From Schumannella luteola (GTDB taxonomy: Bacteria; Actinomycetota; Actinomycetes; Actinomycetales; Microbacteriaceae), in assembly GCF_013408685.1 (NCBI RefSeq), contig NZ_JACBZY010000001.1, positions 3,410,001 to 3,474,000 on the forward strand: a stretch of 64,000 nt of DNA, in the 5' to 3' direction. A program made the translations under genes and the position numbers. Positions 24,570-33,030 of this stretch are shown piece after piece; positions within the stretch are counted from its first letter, which is position 1, and each line of letters starts with the position of its first letter. A model generated the notes under the pieces. That model saw nothing but the letters and a program-made list of their open reading frames with translations. It did no database searches and had not been told where the DNA came from.

Positions 24570-25001
24570 ATGACCACCTTCCGCACCACCCTGCTGCAGA
24601 TCGGCAACAACGTCGGCATCGAGGTTCCCGAGGAGGTCGTGCTCGGCTTCGCCGCCGGCAAGCGGGTGCCGGTGAAGGTCACGCTGAACGGCTTCGACTA
24701 CGACTCGACGATCGCCGTCATGGGCGGCAAGTACCTGATCCCGGTGTCGGCGGCGATCCGCAAGTCGGCCGGCGTCGCGGGCGGAGAAGAGCACGACGTC
24801 ACCCTCGAGCACGTCGCCGGCGAGCGCACGGTCGAGGTGCCCGCCGAGCTGGCCGCGGCTCTCGAGACCGCCGGGTCGCGCGCCGCCTTCGATGCGCTGT
24901 CCTACTCGGCGCGCAAGGAGCACGCCCGCTCGGTCGGCGAGGCGAAGGCCGAGGCGACGCGCGAGCGCCGCATCCAGAAGGTGCTCGACAGCCTGAGCTG
25001 A
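24570..25001 (+). CDS. DUF1905/YdeI (OmdA)-type protein
   Basis: A 143-residue protein with an N-terminal DUF1905 barrel (residues about 1-90: FRTTLLQIGNNVGIEVPEEV, VKVTLNGFDYDSTIAVMGGK) and a C-terminal bacteriocin-protection-like helix pair (FDALSYSARKEHARSVGEAK). CCAGGAG lies 6 bases before ATG 24570, excluding upstream codons. Family members are linked to envelope stress or bacteriocin tolerance in other bacteria, but the mechanism is unknown. Confidence 0.88.
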   Translation: MTTFRTTLLQIGNNVGIEVPEEVVLGFAAGKRVPVKVTLNGFDYDSTIAVMGGKYLIPVSAAIRKSAGVAGGEEHDVTLEHVAGERTVEVPAELAAALETAGSRAAFDALSYSARKEHARSVGEAKAEATRERRIQKVLDSLS

Positions 25002-25027
25002 CGGGCCGACCGGATGGGTCGGACGGG

Positions 25028-25555
25028 TCAGCCGCGCAGCCGCACCCACTCGACAGTGGCGCGACCGACCTCGGGATCGAGCGGCTCGATCACCCCGACG
25101 CGCTCGAAGCCAGCGCGCAGCAGGGTCGACGGCGAGGCCTCGTCGTCGACGCGCGTGTGGGCCTCGATGCGGGTGATCGCCGGGTCCTCGAAGCCGATGC
25201 GGCAGAGCGCGTCGACGAGTGGGGCGCCGAGGCCGCGGCCGCGGAACTCCTCGGCGAGCTCGTAGCTCACATCGAGGGCGCCGGGCTTCTCGCTGCGCAG
25301 GCCGCCGTCGCCGATGAGACGACCGGTCTCGGCCTCGATCGCCCAGTACATCCACCGCGCCGCGGCCTCGGGCGCGCGCTGCAGCGCGTTCGCGACCCAG
25401 AGGAACGCGTTCACGTCGGAGGGCCAGCCCTCGGGCAGGGGCGATCGCAGCGCCTCCGCGAGCTGGTCAGGATCCCGGAAGTACGCATCGAGCTGATCCA
25501 GGGTCGCGGGTTCGAGACGAACCCGACCCTCCACGATGTCGGCCATCGCCGCCAT
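25028..25555 (-). CDS. GNAT-family N-acetyltransferase (RimJ/RimL-like)
   Basis: A 175-residue acetyltransferase. RVRLEPATLDQLDAYFRDPDQL is a RimJ/RimL-like start; MYWAIEAETGRLIGDGGLR and DVSYELAEEFRGRGLGAPLV give the core strands and acetyl-CoA loop; NxxS-like positions are replaced by DDEASPSTLLRAGFERVGV. Substrate unknown. It is convergent with the DUF1905/YdeI gene. An in-frame ATG four codons inside is also possible as start. Confidence 0.92.
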   Translation of the reverse strand: MAAMADIVEGRVRLEPATLDQLDAYFRDPDQLAEALRSPLPEGWPSDVNAFLWVANALQRAPEAAARWMYWAIEAETGRLIGDGGLRSEKPGALDVSYELAEEFRGRGLGAPLVDALCRIGFEDPAITRIEAHTRVDDEASPSTLLRAGFERVGVIEPLDPEVGRATVEWVRLRG

Positions 25556-25687
25556 GTTCCTCTGCGGCCGCGAGGGCGGTCAAGCACCCCGAGCGGGGTT
25601 CAGGGGCGGTGCTGAGGTAGCGACGGCGCCGTCGCGCGAGTCCGGCGGTCGGGCGGAGAGCGCCGGCGCGGATGCAGACTCCGCGGC

Positions 25688-27064
25688 TCAGACGATCGGC
25701 TTGTCCCAGCCGCGCGGCCCCGCCGATCCGGCCGCATAGCTCTGCAGCGGCACCTCGTTGCGGCTCCACGCGTCGAGCACGGGGCCGACGATGCGCCAGC
25801 ACTGCTCGGCCACATCGCCGCGCACCGACAGCGTCGGGTCGCCCTCGATGAGCTCGGCCAGCACCTCGCCGTAGGCGCTGAGCTCGTTGGCCGGGAACTC
25901 GGTGCGCAGCGTCTCCCACTCGAGGTCGAAGGGGTCGTCGTGCCCGTTCGTCGCGAGGTCGAGTTCGAGCACGGCGGGCTTGATGCCGACGCGGATGCGG
26001 GCCGTGCGCTTCGGGCCCGACAGTCCGTTCGGCAGGTGCGGCACGTCGCGCAGCGTGAAGACGACCTCCTGCCGCCCGGTGCCGAGGGCCTTGCCCGAGC
26101 GGAGCGTGAACGGCACGCCGGCCCAGCGCCAGGTGTCGATCGCGACCGTCAGCTCGGCCAGCGTCTCGGTGCGACGGGCCGCGACGACGCCGGCCTCATC
26201 GCTGTAGTCGGGCAGGTCGCGGCCGTCGATCCGGCCGGCGGTGTAGCGCCCGCGCCGGCTCGCGGTGCCGTCGGCCTTCCACGGTCGCGTCGCCCGCAGC
26301 ACCTGCGCCATCGCGCCGCGCAGATCCTCCGACTCGACCGACGACGGCGGCTCCATCGCGGCGAGCGCGAGCACGAGCAGCAGGTGGCTCTGGATCATGT
26401 CGCGGGCGGCGCCGGCGCGGTCGTAGTAGCCGGCACGCCCTTCGAGGCCGAGCGCCTCATCCGCGACGATGTCGACGCGCTCGATGTTCTGCGACGACAG
26501 CAGCGGCTCGAGCAGGCGGTTGGCGAAGCGCAGCCCGATGAGGTTGAGCACGGTCGACTTGCCGAGGAAGTGGTCGACGCGAAAGACCTGCTCTTCGGGC
26601 ACGAGCGTCTCGAGCAGCCGGTTGAGCCGGCGGGCGCTCGCGTAGTCGGAGGCGAAGGGCTTCTCGAGCGCCAGCACGAGTCCCGCGGGCCGATCGACGT
26701 CACGCAGCGCCGCGCAGGCCTTCTCGGCGACCGCCGGCGGCAGCGCGAAATAGAGCGCGGTGCGTCCCGTCGCAGCGGCGAGCGCACGGCTCAGATCGTC
26801 GGCGCTGGTCGCGTCGCCGACGAGGTAGCGCGAGGACTTCGCGATGCGCGTCGCCCGCGGCCCGGCGTCCGCGCCGAACGCCGTCGCCACCCGCTTCTGC
26901 CAGGTGGCGTCGTCGAGCTCGGCGCGGTCGACGCCGATCAGGGTGAGGTCGCGGCCTCGCGAGGAGTCGAGCAGCGAGGCGAGTCCGGGCAGCAGCAGGC
27001 GGGAAGCGAGGTCGCCGCCCGCGCCGAGCACGATCAGGGTGTCGATGGGCGGGGTCGAGGCCAT
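25688..27064 (-). CDS. zwf: Glucose-6-phosphate 1-dehydrogenase
   Basis: A 458-residue cytoplasmic dehydrogenase that oxidises glucose 6-phosphate to 6-phosphogluconolactone, the first step of the oxidative pentose phosphate pathway. The coenzyme motif is VLGAGGDLASRLLLPGL at residues 9-25 (usual form GASGDLAKRKL, so one Ser is Gly here). The active-site motif RVDHFLGKSTVLNLIGLRF corresponds to the usual RIDHYLGKE. ATG 27064 fits a TAGCGT box 7 bases upstream. It is not in an opcA/tal/tkt operon, so it may be a second paralogue. Confidence 0.94.
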   Translation of the reverse strand: MASTPPIDTLIVLGAGGDLASRLLLPGLASLLDSSRGRDLTLIGVDRAELDDATWQKRVATAFGADAGPRATRIAKSSRYLVGDATSADDLSRALAAATGRTALYFALPPAVAEKACAALRDVDRPAGLVLALEKPFASDYASARRLNRLLETLVPEEQVFRVDHFLGKSTVLNLIGLRFANRLLEPLLSSQNIERVDIVADEALGLEGRAGYYDRAGAARDMIQSHLLLVLALAAMEPPSSVESEDLRGAMAQVLRATRPWKADGTASRRGRYTAGRIDGRDLPDYSDEAGVVAARRTETLAELTVAIDTWRWAGVPFTLRSGKALGTGRQEVVFTLRDVPHLPNGLSGPKRTARIRVGIKPAVLELDLATNGHDDPFDLEWETLRTEFPANELSAYGEVLAELIEGDPTLSVRGDVAEQCWRIVGPVLDAWSRNEVPLQSYAAGSAGPRGWDKPIV

Positions 27065-27071
27065 GGTCGCG

Positions 27072-27077
27072 ACGCTA
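27072..27077 (-). promoter_or_regulatory. -10 box, leaderless type, of zwf
   Basis: TAGCGT on the minus strand, 7 bases before the ATG at 27064. Confidence 0.5.
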
Positions 27078-27250
27078 CTCCGCGGGCCCGAGCGGATGCG
27101 GGGCTCGCGGCGCGCATCCATCTGAGAGCTCGCTCGGTCGCCGCCTCCCGACACCGCGCGGTCGGCGGCACGTCACCGGAGGTGGATACGGTGGACGGCG
27201 GTGCGCGCCCCGTCGCGCCCTCCCCCGCACCACCCAGGAAGGACCTCCGC

Positions 27251-27673
27251 ATGAACCCCATCTACACCGCCGTCGCCACCAGTCTCGGCGACGGACGCAA
27301 CGGCAGCGCCGCCACGAGCGACGGCAGCCTGCAGGTCGAGCTCGCCGTTCCGGTCGAGATGGGCGGCCCCGGCGGTGCGACCAACCCCGAGCAGCTCTTC
27401 GCGCTCGGCTACGCGGCCTGCTTCCACTCGGCTCTCAAGGGCCAGGGCAAGACCCTCGGCATCCCCGTCGAGGATTCGGCCGTGACCGCCGAGGTCGGCA
27501 TCGGCAAGCTCGAGAACGGCGGCTTCGGCCTGGCCGTCACGCTGCGCATCGAGCTCGGCGGCGTCTCGATCGAGGATGCCCGCAAGGTCGCCGAGGCCGC
27601 GCACCAGGTGTGCCCCTACTCGAACGCGACGCGCGGCAACGTCGAGGTCAAACTCGACGTCGAGGTCGGCTGA
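27251..27673 (+). CDS. ohr: Organic hydroperoxide reductase Ohr (OsmC superfamily)
   Basis: A 140-residue thiol peroxidase that reduces organic hydroperoxides. Both catalytic cysteines are present, in LGYAACFHSAL (about residue 58) and QVCPYSNATRGN (about 122), with the Ohr-type context. GPGGATNPEQLFA is also conserved. AAGGA lies 8 bases before ATG 27251. No OhrR repressor gene is adjacent. It is divergent from zwf, so a link to NADPH supply is plausible but unproven. Confidence 0.94.
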   Translation: MNPIYTAVATSLGDGRNGSAATSDGSLQVELAVPVEMGGPGGATNPEQLFALGYAACFHSALKGQGKTLGIPVEDSAVTAEVGIGKLENGGFGLAVTLRIELGGVSIEDARKVAEAAHQVCPYSNATRGNVEVKLDVEVG

Positions 27674-27693
27674 CCGCCGCCGGCACGACGCTC

Positions 27694-29297
27694 TCAGGAG
27701 GTCGCGGACGAGGAGTCCGCGGCCTCCTTCGTCGTCTCTGGGGCGGTCTGCGCCGTCTCCGGCTGCGTGGCCGTCTCCGGCTGCGTGAGCGGCAGACGCA
27801 CCTCGAACACGGTCGCGCCGGGCTCGCTCACGACCGTGACCGAGCCGTGGTGCGCATCCACGACGGCCTGCACGATCGACAGCCCGAGGCCCGTGCTGCC
27901 CGCGACGCGCGAGCGCGAGTCGTCGCCGCGCACGAAGCGCCCGAAGAGCTTCGGCTGCAGGTCAGCGGGGATGCCGGGGCCGTCGTCGCCGACGCGCAGC
28001 ACCGCCTCATCCCCCTCGCTGAGCACCTCGACCGTGACGGTCGTGCCGGCGGGCGTGTGAGTGCGCGCGTTCGCGAGCAGGTTGACGACGACCTGGTGCA
28101 GGCGGCCGGGGTCGCCGATCAGCTCGACCTCGCCCTCCTCGGGCAGCTCGAGCAGCCAGCGATGGTCGGGCGCCGTCACGTGCGCATCGGCGAGCGAGTC
28201 GGCGACGATCATGCCGAGGCCGACCTCCTCGCGGCGCAGCATGCCGCCCGAGTCGAGGCGGGCGAGCAGCAGCAGGTCTTCGACGAGGCTCGTCATACGC
28301 ACCGACTCCGACTCGATGCGGTCGAGCGAGCGGCTCACGTCGGGCGGCAGGTCGCCGGGCACCCGCTGCGAGAGCTCCGCATAGCCGCGGATCGACGCAA
28401 GCGGGGTGCGCAGCTCGTGGCTCGCGTCGGCGACGAAGCGCGTCAGCCGCTCCTCGCTCGCCTGGCGAGCGCGCAGCGCATCCTCGACGTGGCTCAGCAT
28501 GGTGTTGAAGGCGCTGCCGACCTGGCCGACCTCGGTGCGCGCATCCGTGTCGCCCTCGGGCACGCGCTCGCGGATCTCGGCCTCGCCCGCGAGCGGCAGC
28601 TCGGCCACCCGCTTCGCCGTCGCCGCGACGCGACCGAGCGGACGCAGCGCGAGCCGCACGATGATCGTGCCGGCCACCGCGGCGAGCAGCAGCGCGGCGA
28701 GGGTCACGAGCACGAAGATGAGCGTCAGATCGAGGGTCGTCTTGGTCACCTCGTCCTGCGACTGCGCCACGATGAGCCGCACGCCGTCGCGCGAGCGCTC
28801 GGCCGCCCGGAACTCGCCCAGCCCGGAGAGCTGCACGCTGGAGGGATGCGTCGCCGACAGCCCCGCGTCGACGAGCGACTGCACCTGCGCGATTGTGAGG
28901 GTCTTCTGCACGCCGTCGTCGCCGACGTACTCGGCGCGCACGATCACGTCGTCGAGGATCAGCACGGTCAGGTTGCCGACCCGGCGCTGCGGCCCGGAGT
29001 CGTTCTCCGACTCGCCGGACCCGCTGCCCGAGCCGTCGGAGCCGCTCGATCCCGAGCCCGACTGGCCCGAGCCGTCCGACCCGCTCGATCCCGAGCCGGA
29101 TCCGCTTCCCGGATTCGACGGCACGACGACCGGCCCCCCGCCGAAGCTCAGCGAGGCGACCACCTGCTCGTCGAGACGCGTGAGCAGGTTCTGCCGCAGC
29201 GCGACCACGCTGATCGTGCCGACGACGATCGCCAGCACCGCCAGCAGCGCGACGATGCCGACGACCAGGCGTCGCCGCAGCGACCAGGGCGCGCGCG

Positions 29298-29301
<4 letters not shown>
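27694..29301 (-). CDS. Sensor histidine kinase (HAMP, HisKA, HATPase)
   Basis: A 535-residue membrane sensor. The first helix is at about 10-32, followed by an extracellular region (35-165) with a Gly/Ser/Asp-rich repeat linker (about 66-100), the second helix (170-195) and HAMP. The phospho-His is in DASHELRTPLASIRGY; ATP-binding boxes are NLLANARTHTP, VGDDGPGIP and GSTGLGLSIVQ. The C-terminal tail is a Thr/Gln/Glu repeat. It overlaps the upstream regulator gene by 4 bases (ATGA). Signal unknown; the TcrY/PrrB-like architecture is common in Actinobacteria. Confidence 0.95.
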
Positions 29302-30041
<740 letters not shown>

Positions 30042-30104
30042 AGGCAACCCCCGAACCCTATGCGCCGACTGTGAGCGGGGCCGGGAGTCGCCCAGTGGCG
30101 CGTC

Positions 30105-30137
30105 GGCGCCGGGTCGGCGCCGGGTCGGTGCCGGGTC
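30105..30137. repeat. Three tandem 11-bp repeats upstream of the response regulator gene
   Basis: Units GGCGCCGGGTC, GGCGCCGGGTC and GGTGCCGGGTC follow one another without gaps, 64-96 bases before the regulator start. OmpR-type regulators commonly bind direct repeats spaced by about one DNA turn (10-11 bp). This suggests autoregulation. The repeats also sit about 110 bases before the divergent gene at 30246. Confidence 0.6.
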
Positions 30138-30245
30138 GATGCGCGGTCTGCGCACGCTCTGCCGAGTCTTCACGTGACGGGGGTCTTGTGAGCGCCCGGA
30201 TGCGGCGGGAGCATGAGCACACCATCCACCGATGAGAGGTCAGTC

Positions 30246-30458
30246 ATGAGCGGTCTGGACGACATCACCAAGAAGGCCCAGGAGTTCCTCGGCAGCGACG
30301 ACGTGAAGAACGCGCTGAAGAGCGAGCAGGCCGAGGACATCAGCGACAAGGTGCTCGACGGCGTCGCCGACACCGTCAACAAGGTCACCGGCGACAAGTT
30401 CAAGGAGCAGGTCGACGGGGCTCGCGACGCGGCCGACAAGGCCATCGGCACCGAGTGA
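30246..30458 (+). CDS. Rv0909/MT0933-type small protein (antitoxin family)
   Basis: A 70-residue charged helical protein, MSGLDDITKKAQEFLGSDD onward, matching the mycobacterial MT0933-like antitoxin family. In Mycobacterium tuberculosis Rv0909 is reported paired with the SRPBCC-type toxin Rv0910. Here no toxin gene follows: a terminator comes 13 bases after the stop. AGAGG precedes ATG 30246, so 11 upstream codons are excluded. It may be a stand-alone stress protein (CsbD-like in composition) instead of an antitoxin. Confidence 0.75.
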   Translation: MSGLDDITKKAQEFLGSDDVKNALKSEQAEDISDKVLDGVADTVNKVTGDKFKEQVDGARDAADKAIGTE

Positions 30459-30471
30459 GCCGAACGAGGTG

Positions 30472-30514
30472 AACGAAGAAGGGGCCCGACGTCGCGTCGG
30501 GCCCCTTCGTCGTT
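30472..30514. terminator. Very strong hairpin terminator
   Basis: AACGA-A-GAAGGGGCCCGACG pairs with CGTCGGGCCCCTTC-G-TCGTT around a TCG loop: 19 bp with one mismatch. It lies 13 bases after the Rv0909-type stop. Confidence 0.9.
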
Positions 30515-30516
30515 CC

Positions 30517-30563
30517 CCGGTGCGCGGTGCGGCGCGCGGCGGCGCGCCGCGAGCACGCACCGG
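30517..30563. terminator. Second hairpin, after the esterase gene
   Basis: An outer stem CCGGTGCG/CGCACCGG and an inner stem GCGGCGCGC/GCGCGCCGC (30529-30537, 30542-30550) form a nested hairpin 10 bases beyond the minus-strand esterase stop. It stands back to back with the terminator at 30472. Confidence 0.7.
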
Positions 30564-30573
30564 CACGCCCCGC

Positions 30574-31326
30574 TCAGCGAGAGAGCGGCAGCCAGTCGAG
30601 CACGCGCGGGATCTCCGCATCCCAGAAGCCCCATTCGTGCTCACCGGGCCGCAGGTTCCGCTCGATCGGCACGCCGAGCACCTCGGCCTGCGCGAGGAAC
30701 GCGAGGTTCTCCTCGACGAGGTAGTCCTGCTCGCCGCAGGCGAGGTAGAGCGCCGGCAGCTCGGCCACGGGAGTGCGGCCGAGCAGGTGCAGCACGTCCT
30801 CGTCGGTGTCGGTCGCATCCGCTTCGCCGAGCACGGTGTGCCGCAGCTCGCGCAGCTCGTCCGGCCACTCGGGCGTCGGCATCCGTCGCGCCCAGCCGAG
30901 CGCGCCGGACAGGCTCGCGGCGGCGGCGAAGCGCTCGGGATGCCGCAGCGCCAGCTTGAACGCGCCGTAGCCGCCCATCGAGAGCCCGGCCACGAAGGTC
31001 GTCTCCCTCGACCGGTTCAGGTTGAGCATCCCGCCGAGCCGCTCGGGCAGCTCGTCGGCGATCCAGGTCCACCAGCGCAGGCCGTGCGCCTCGTCGGTGT
31101 AGAAGCTGCGCCCGCCCGAGGGCATCACGACCGCGATGCCGTGCTGCTCGGCGTAGCGCTCGATGCCGGTCCAGCGCGTCCAGGCGGTGCCGTCGTCGCC
31201 CAGGCCGTGCAGCAGGTAGAGGGTCGGGTACCCGCCCGCGGGCGGCGGGGTCTCGGGCAGGGTCACGACGACCTCGGTCTGCATCTGCAGAGCCGGGGCG
31301 CCGAGGTGGATGTCGAGAACGGCCAC
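30574..31326 (-). CDS. Alpha/beta-hydrolase esterase (esterase D/tributyrin esterase-like)
   Basis: A 250-residue hydrolase. LYLLHGLGDDGTAW carries the oxyanion-hole HG; the nucleophile elbow is GLSMGGYG at about residue 124; ACGEQDYLVEEN gives the catalytic Asp and PGEHEWGFW the His. This matches the esterase family that includes S-formylglutathione hydrolase-like and tributyrin esterases. GTG 31326 is chosen for GGGAG upstream and because it lies just after the stop of the preceding gene (26 bases). Substrate not known; cytoplasmic. Confidence 0.92.
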   Translation of the reverse strand: MAVLDIHLGAPALQMQTEVVVTLPETPPPAGGYPTLYLLHGLGDDGTAWTRWTGIERYAEQHGIAVVMPSGGRSFYTDEAHGLRWWTWIADELPERLGGMLNLNRSRETTFVAGLSMGGYGAFKLALRHPERFAAAASLSGALGWARRMPTPEWPDELRELRHTVLGEADATDTDEDVLHLLGRTPVAELPALYLACGEQDYLVEENLAFLAQAEVLGVPIERNLRPGEHEWGFWDAEIPRVLDWLPLSR

Positions 31327-31352
31327 GCTGTCGTCTCCCGTCTTCCGGTGAG

Positions 31353-31991
31353 TCAGTACCCGACAGTGAAGCGGGCGCGGTGGTGCGCGGGCTTCTCGAG
31401 CTCGTCGACGAAGGCGATCGCGTAGTCCTCGCCGCCGATCGTCGATTTCCCGTCCGCGTCCACGACCAGGTCGTCCTCGGCCGTGCGGTACGCGCCGGTG
31501 CGCTCGCCGCGCGCCCACGCGCCGTACTCGGCGGCGGGGCTGAGGAAGAACCAGTCGACGCCGGTGTCGGCGGCGCGCAGGGTCTCGAGCACGGTGATGA
31601 GCGCGGTGGCCTCGGGCTTCCACTCCTCGGGGAAGCCGTCGTCGATCACGAGCGGGCCGTCGGGACGGGTGCGCAGCGCGGCGGCCCCGCCGACGATGCC
31701 GAGTCGCGCGTTCGCGGCTTCGGCCGCCGCGACCAGGATGGGCAGCACCTCGGGCAGGTCGCCGCCCTCCATCTGTCCACGGGTGGCGCTGACGATCGCA
31801 TCCACCCCCTGCGTCACGGTGGCGATCGTCGTGGCGTCGTGCACGTCTCCCGCGACGACGCTGACGCCCTCGGGCGTCTCGGCGTCGAGCGTGCGACGCG
31901 CGAGCCCGATGACCTCGTGCCCGCGGGCGACGAGCTCGCGGGCGATGTTCGATCCGGTGTACCCGGTGATTCCCAGAACGGCGACCTTCAT
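31353..31991 (-). CDS. NAD(P)-binding oxidoreductase (YwnB/NmrA-like)
   Basis: A 212-residue atypical short-chain dehydrogenase. The nucleotide-binding start is MKVAVLGITGYTGSNIARELVA, with ITGYTGSN as a GxxGxxG variant. VVAGDVHDATTIATVTQGVDAIVSA follows, and DWFFLSPAAEYG is the family's C-terminal motif. It is upstream of the esterase and probably in one transcript with it. The reaction is unknown. TAGCGT and GGAGG both precede ATG 31991. Confidence 0.9.
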   Translation of the reverse strand: MKVAVLGITGYTGSNIARELVARGHEVIGLARRTLDAETPEGVSVVAGDVHDATTIATVTQGVDAIVSATRGQMEGGDLPEVLPILVAAAEAANARLGIVGGAAALRTRPDGPLVIDDGFPEEWKPEATALITVLETLRAADTGVDWFFLSPAAEYGAWARGERTGAYRTAEDDLVVDADGKSTIGGEDYAIAFVDELEKPAHHRARFTVGY

Positions 31992-31997
31992 GCCTCC

Positions 31998-32003
31998 ACG
32001 CTA
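31998..32003 (-). promoter_or_regulatory. -10 box for the oxidoreductase-esterase pair
   Basis: TAGCGT on the minus strand, 6 bases before the ATG at 31991. GGAGG overlaps the spacer, so either leaderless or short-leader initiation is possible. Confidence 0.5.
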
Positions 32004-32047
32004 TGCCGCAGGGCGGGGCGTGGAGGGGGAAGGCCGCCGGGTTCGGA

Positions 32048-32815
32048 TCACTCGGCCAGGATCAGGTAGAGCGCGCGGCGGGCCTCGTCGAGCTTCTCGG
32101 CGGCGGCCTTGCGCTGCGCCTCGCTGGCGCCGTGGTGGAACTGGCCGATCACGCCCATGAGCTTGCCGATGCTCTCGCCGAGCTCCTGCATCGACTCGGT
32201 CGGGCGCGGGGTGCGCTCCCAGGCCGCGTCGACCTGCTCCTGGTTCTCGGCCAGGTAGGCGCGGCCGGCGTCGCTGAGTTCGTACTCGGTGCCGCGGCCC
32301 TCGCCGCGTGCCACGATGAGCTCCTCGTCGACGAGCTGCTGCAGGGTCGGGTACACCGATCCCGGGCTCGCGCGCCAGGCGCCGTCGGTCTTCTCGGCGA
32401 TGGCCTTCATGAGGCCGTAGCCGTTGTTCGGGCCGTCGGCGAGCAGCGAGATGATCGCCGAGCGCACGTCGCCCTTGCCGCGGCGACCGCGACGACCGCC
32501 GAAGCCGGGGCCGCCGGGGAATCCGGGGCCGAAACCGGCGCCGGGTCCGAATCCGCCGGGGCCGAAGCCTCCGCCGAAGGGGCCGCCGGCCGGGAAGCCC
32601 GTGCCGATGCCGCGGTTGTAGTCACGCGGGCCGCGACCGCGACCGCCGTGACCGTGGGCCTCGTGCTCGTGCGGCTCGTTGTCACGGCCGTGGTGCGCGC
32701 GGGCGTCGTGCGGGAGGGAGCCGAACCGGGCGCGGTGCGCCTCGGGTCCGAAGCGTCGGCCGCCGCGGCGACCGAAGGGGATGCCCTCTGCGGGGCTGAA
32801 GTGTGCGCGAGTCAT
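32048..32815 (-). CDS. PadR-family transcriptional regulator with Gly-rich N-terminal extension
   Basis: A 255-residue PadR regulator. Residues about 1-110 are a His/Arg/Gly-rich extension with many FGPG and GGPG units; the winged helix follows (DVRSAIISLLADGPNNGYGLMKAI, SPGSVYPTLQQLVDEELI), then a helical dimerisation tail. ATG 32815 is chosen for AAAGGA upstream. The extension is unusual for a family of about 110-180 residues, though similar His/Gly-rich forms occur in Actinobacteria and may bind metal. Two inverted repeats upstream suggest autorepression. Confidence 0.93.
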   Translation of the reverse strand: MTRAHFSPAEGIPFGRRGGRRFGPEAHRARFGSLPHDARAHHGRDNEPHEHEAHGHGGRGRGPRDYNRGIGTGFPAGGPFGGGFGPGGFGPGAGFGPGFPGGPGFGGRRGRRGKGDVRSAIISLLADGPNNGYGLMKAIAEKTDGAWRASPGSVYPTLQQLVDEELIVARGEGRGTEYELSDAGRAYLAENQEQVDAAWERTPRPTESMQELGESIGKLMGVIGQFHHGASEAQRKAAAEKLDEARRALYLILAE

Positions 32816-32856
32816 GCGTCCACGTCCTTTCGATGATGTCTTTCGACGTTGTGACC

Positions 32857-32872
32857 TACGAGCTGTCTCGTA
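32857..32872. promoter_or_regulatory. Inverted repeat in the padR leader
   Basis: TACGAG-CTGT-CTCGTA is a perfect 6-bp inverted repeat with a 4-base spacer, about 42 bases before the padR start. It may be a second operator or an mRNA hairpin. Confidence 0.45.
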
Positions 32873-32888
32873 AGTTCTACGATGCGTC

Positions 32889-32902
32889 AACGATATATCG
32901 TT
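32889..32902. promoter_or_regulatory. Perfect 14-bp palindrome, candidate PadR operator
   Basis: AACGATATATCGTT lies 74 bases before the padR start, in a promoter-like A/T-rich patch. PadR-type repressors bind short A/T-centred palindromes and usually repress themselves, so this is the best operator candidate. Confidence 0.65.
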
Positions 32903-33018
32903 AAGAACATTCCCGCAAGAGGCATCTCCACTGGGCCGGCGGCGGTGCCGTCGCCGCCGGGCGCAGCCGACGGCCTCGCCGCCGCGTCCGCGCCCACCGT
33001 CCCGTCACCGCCCGTCGC

Positions 33019-33024
33019 TAGGCT
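33019..33024 (+). promoter_or_regulatory. -10 box, leaderless type, of the NYN-domain gene
   Basis: TAGGCT, 6 bases (CGCGAC) before the ATG at 33031. Confidence 0.6.
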
Positions 33025-33030
33025 CGCGAC

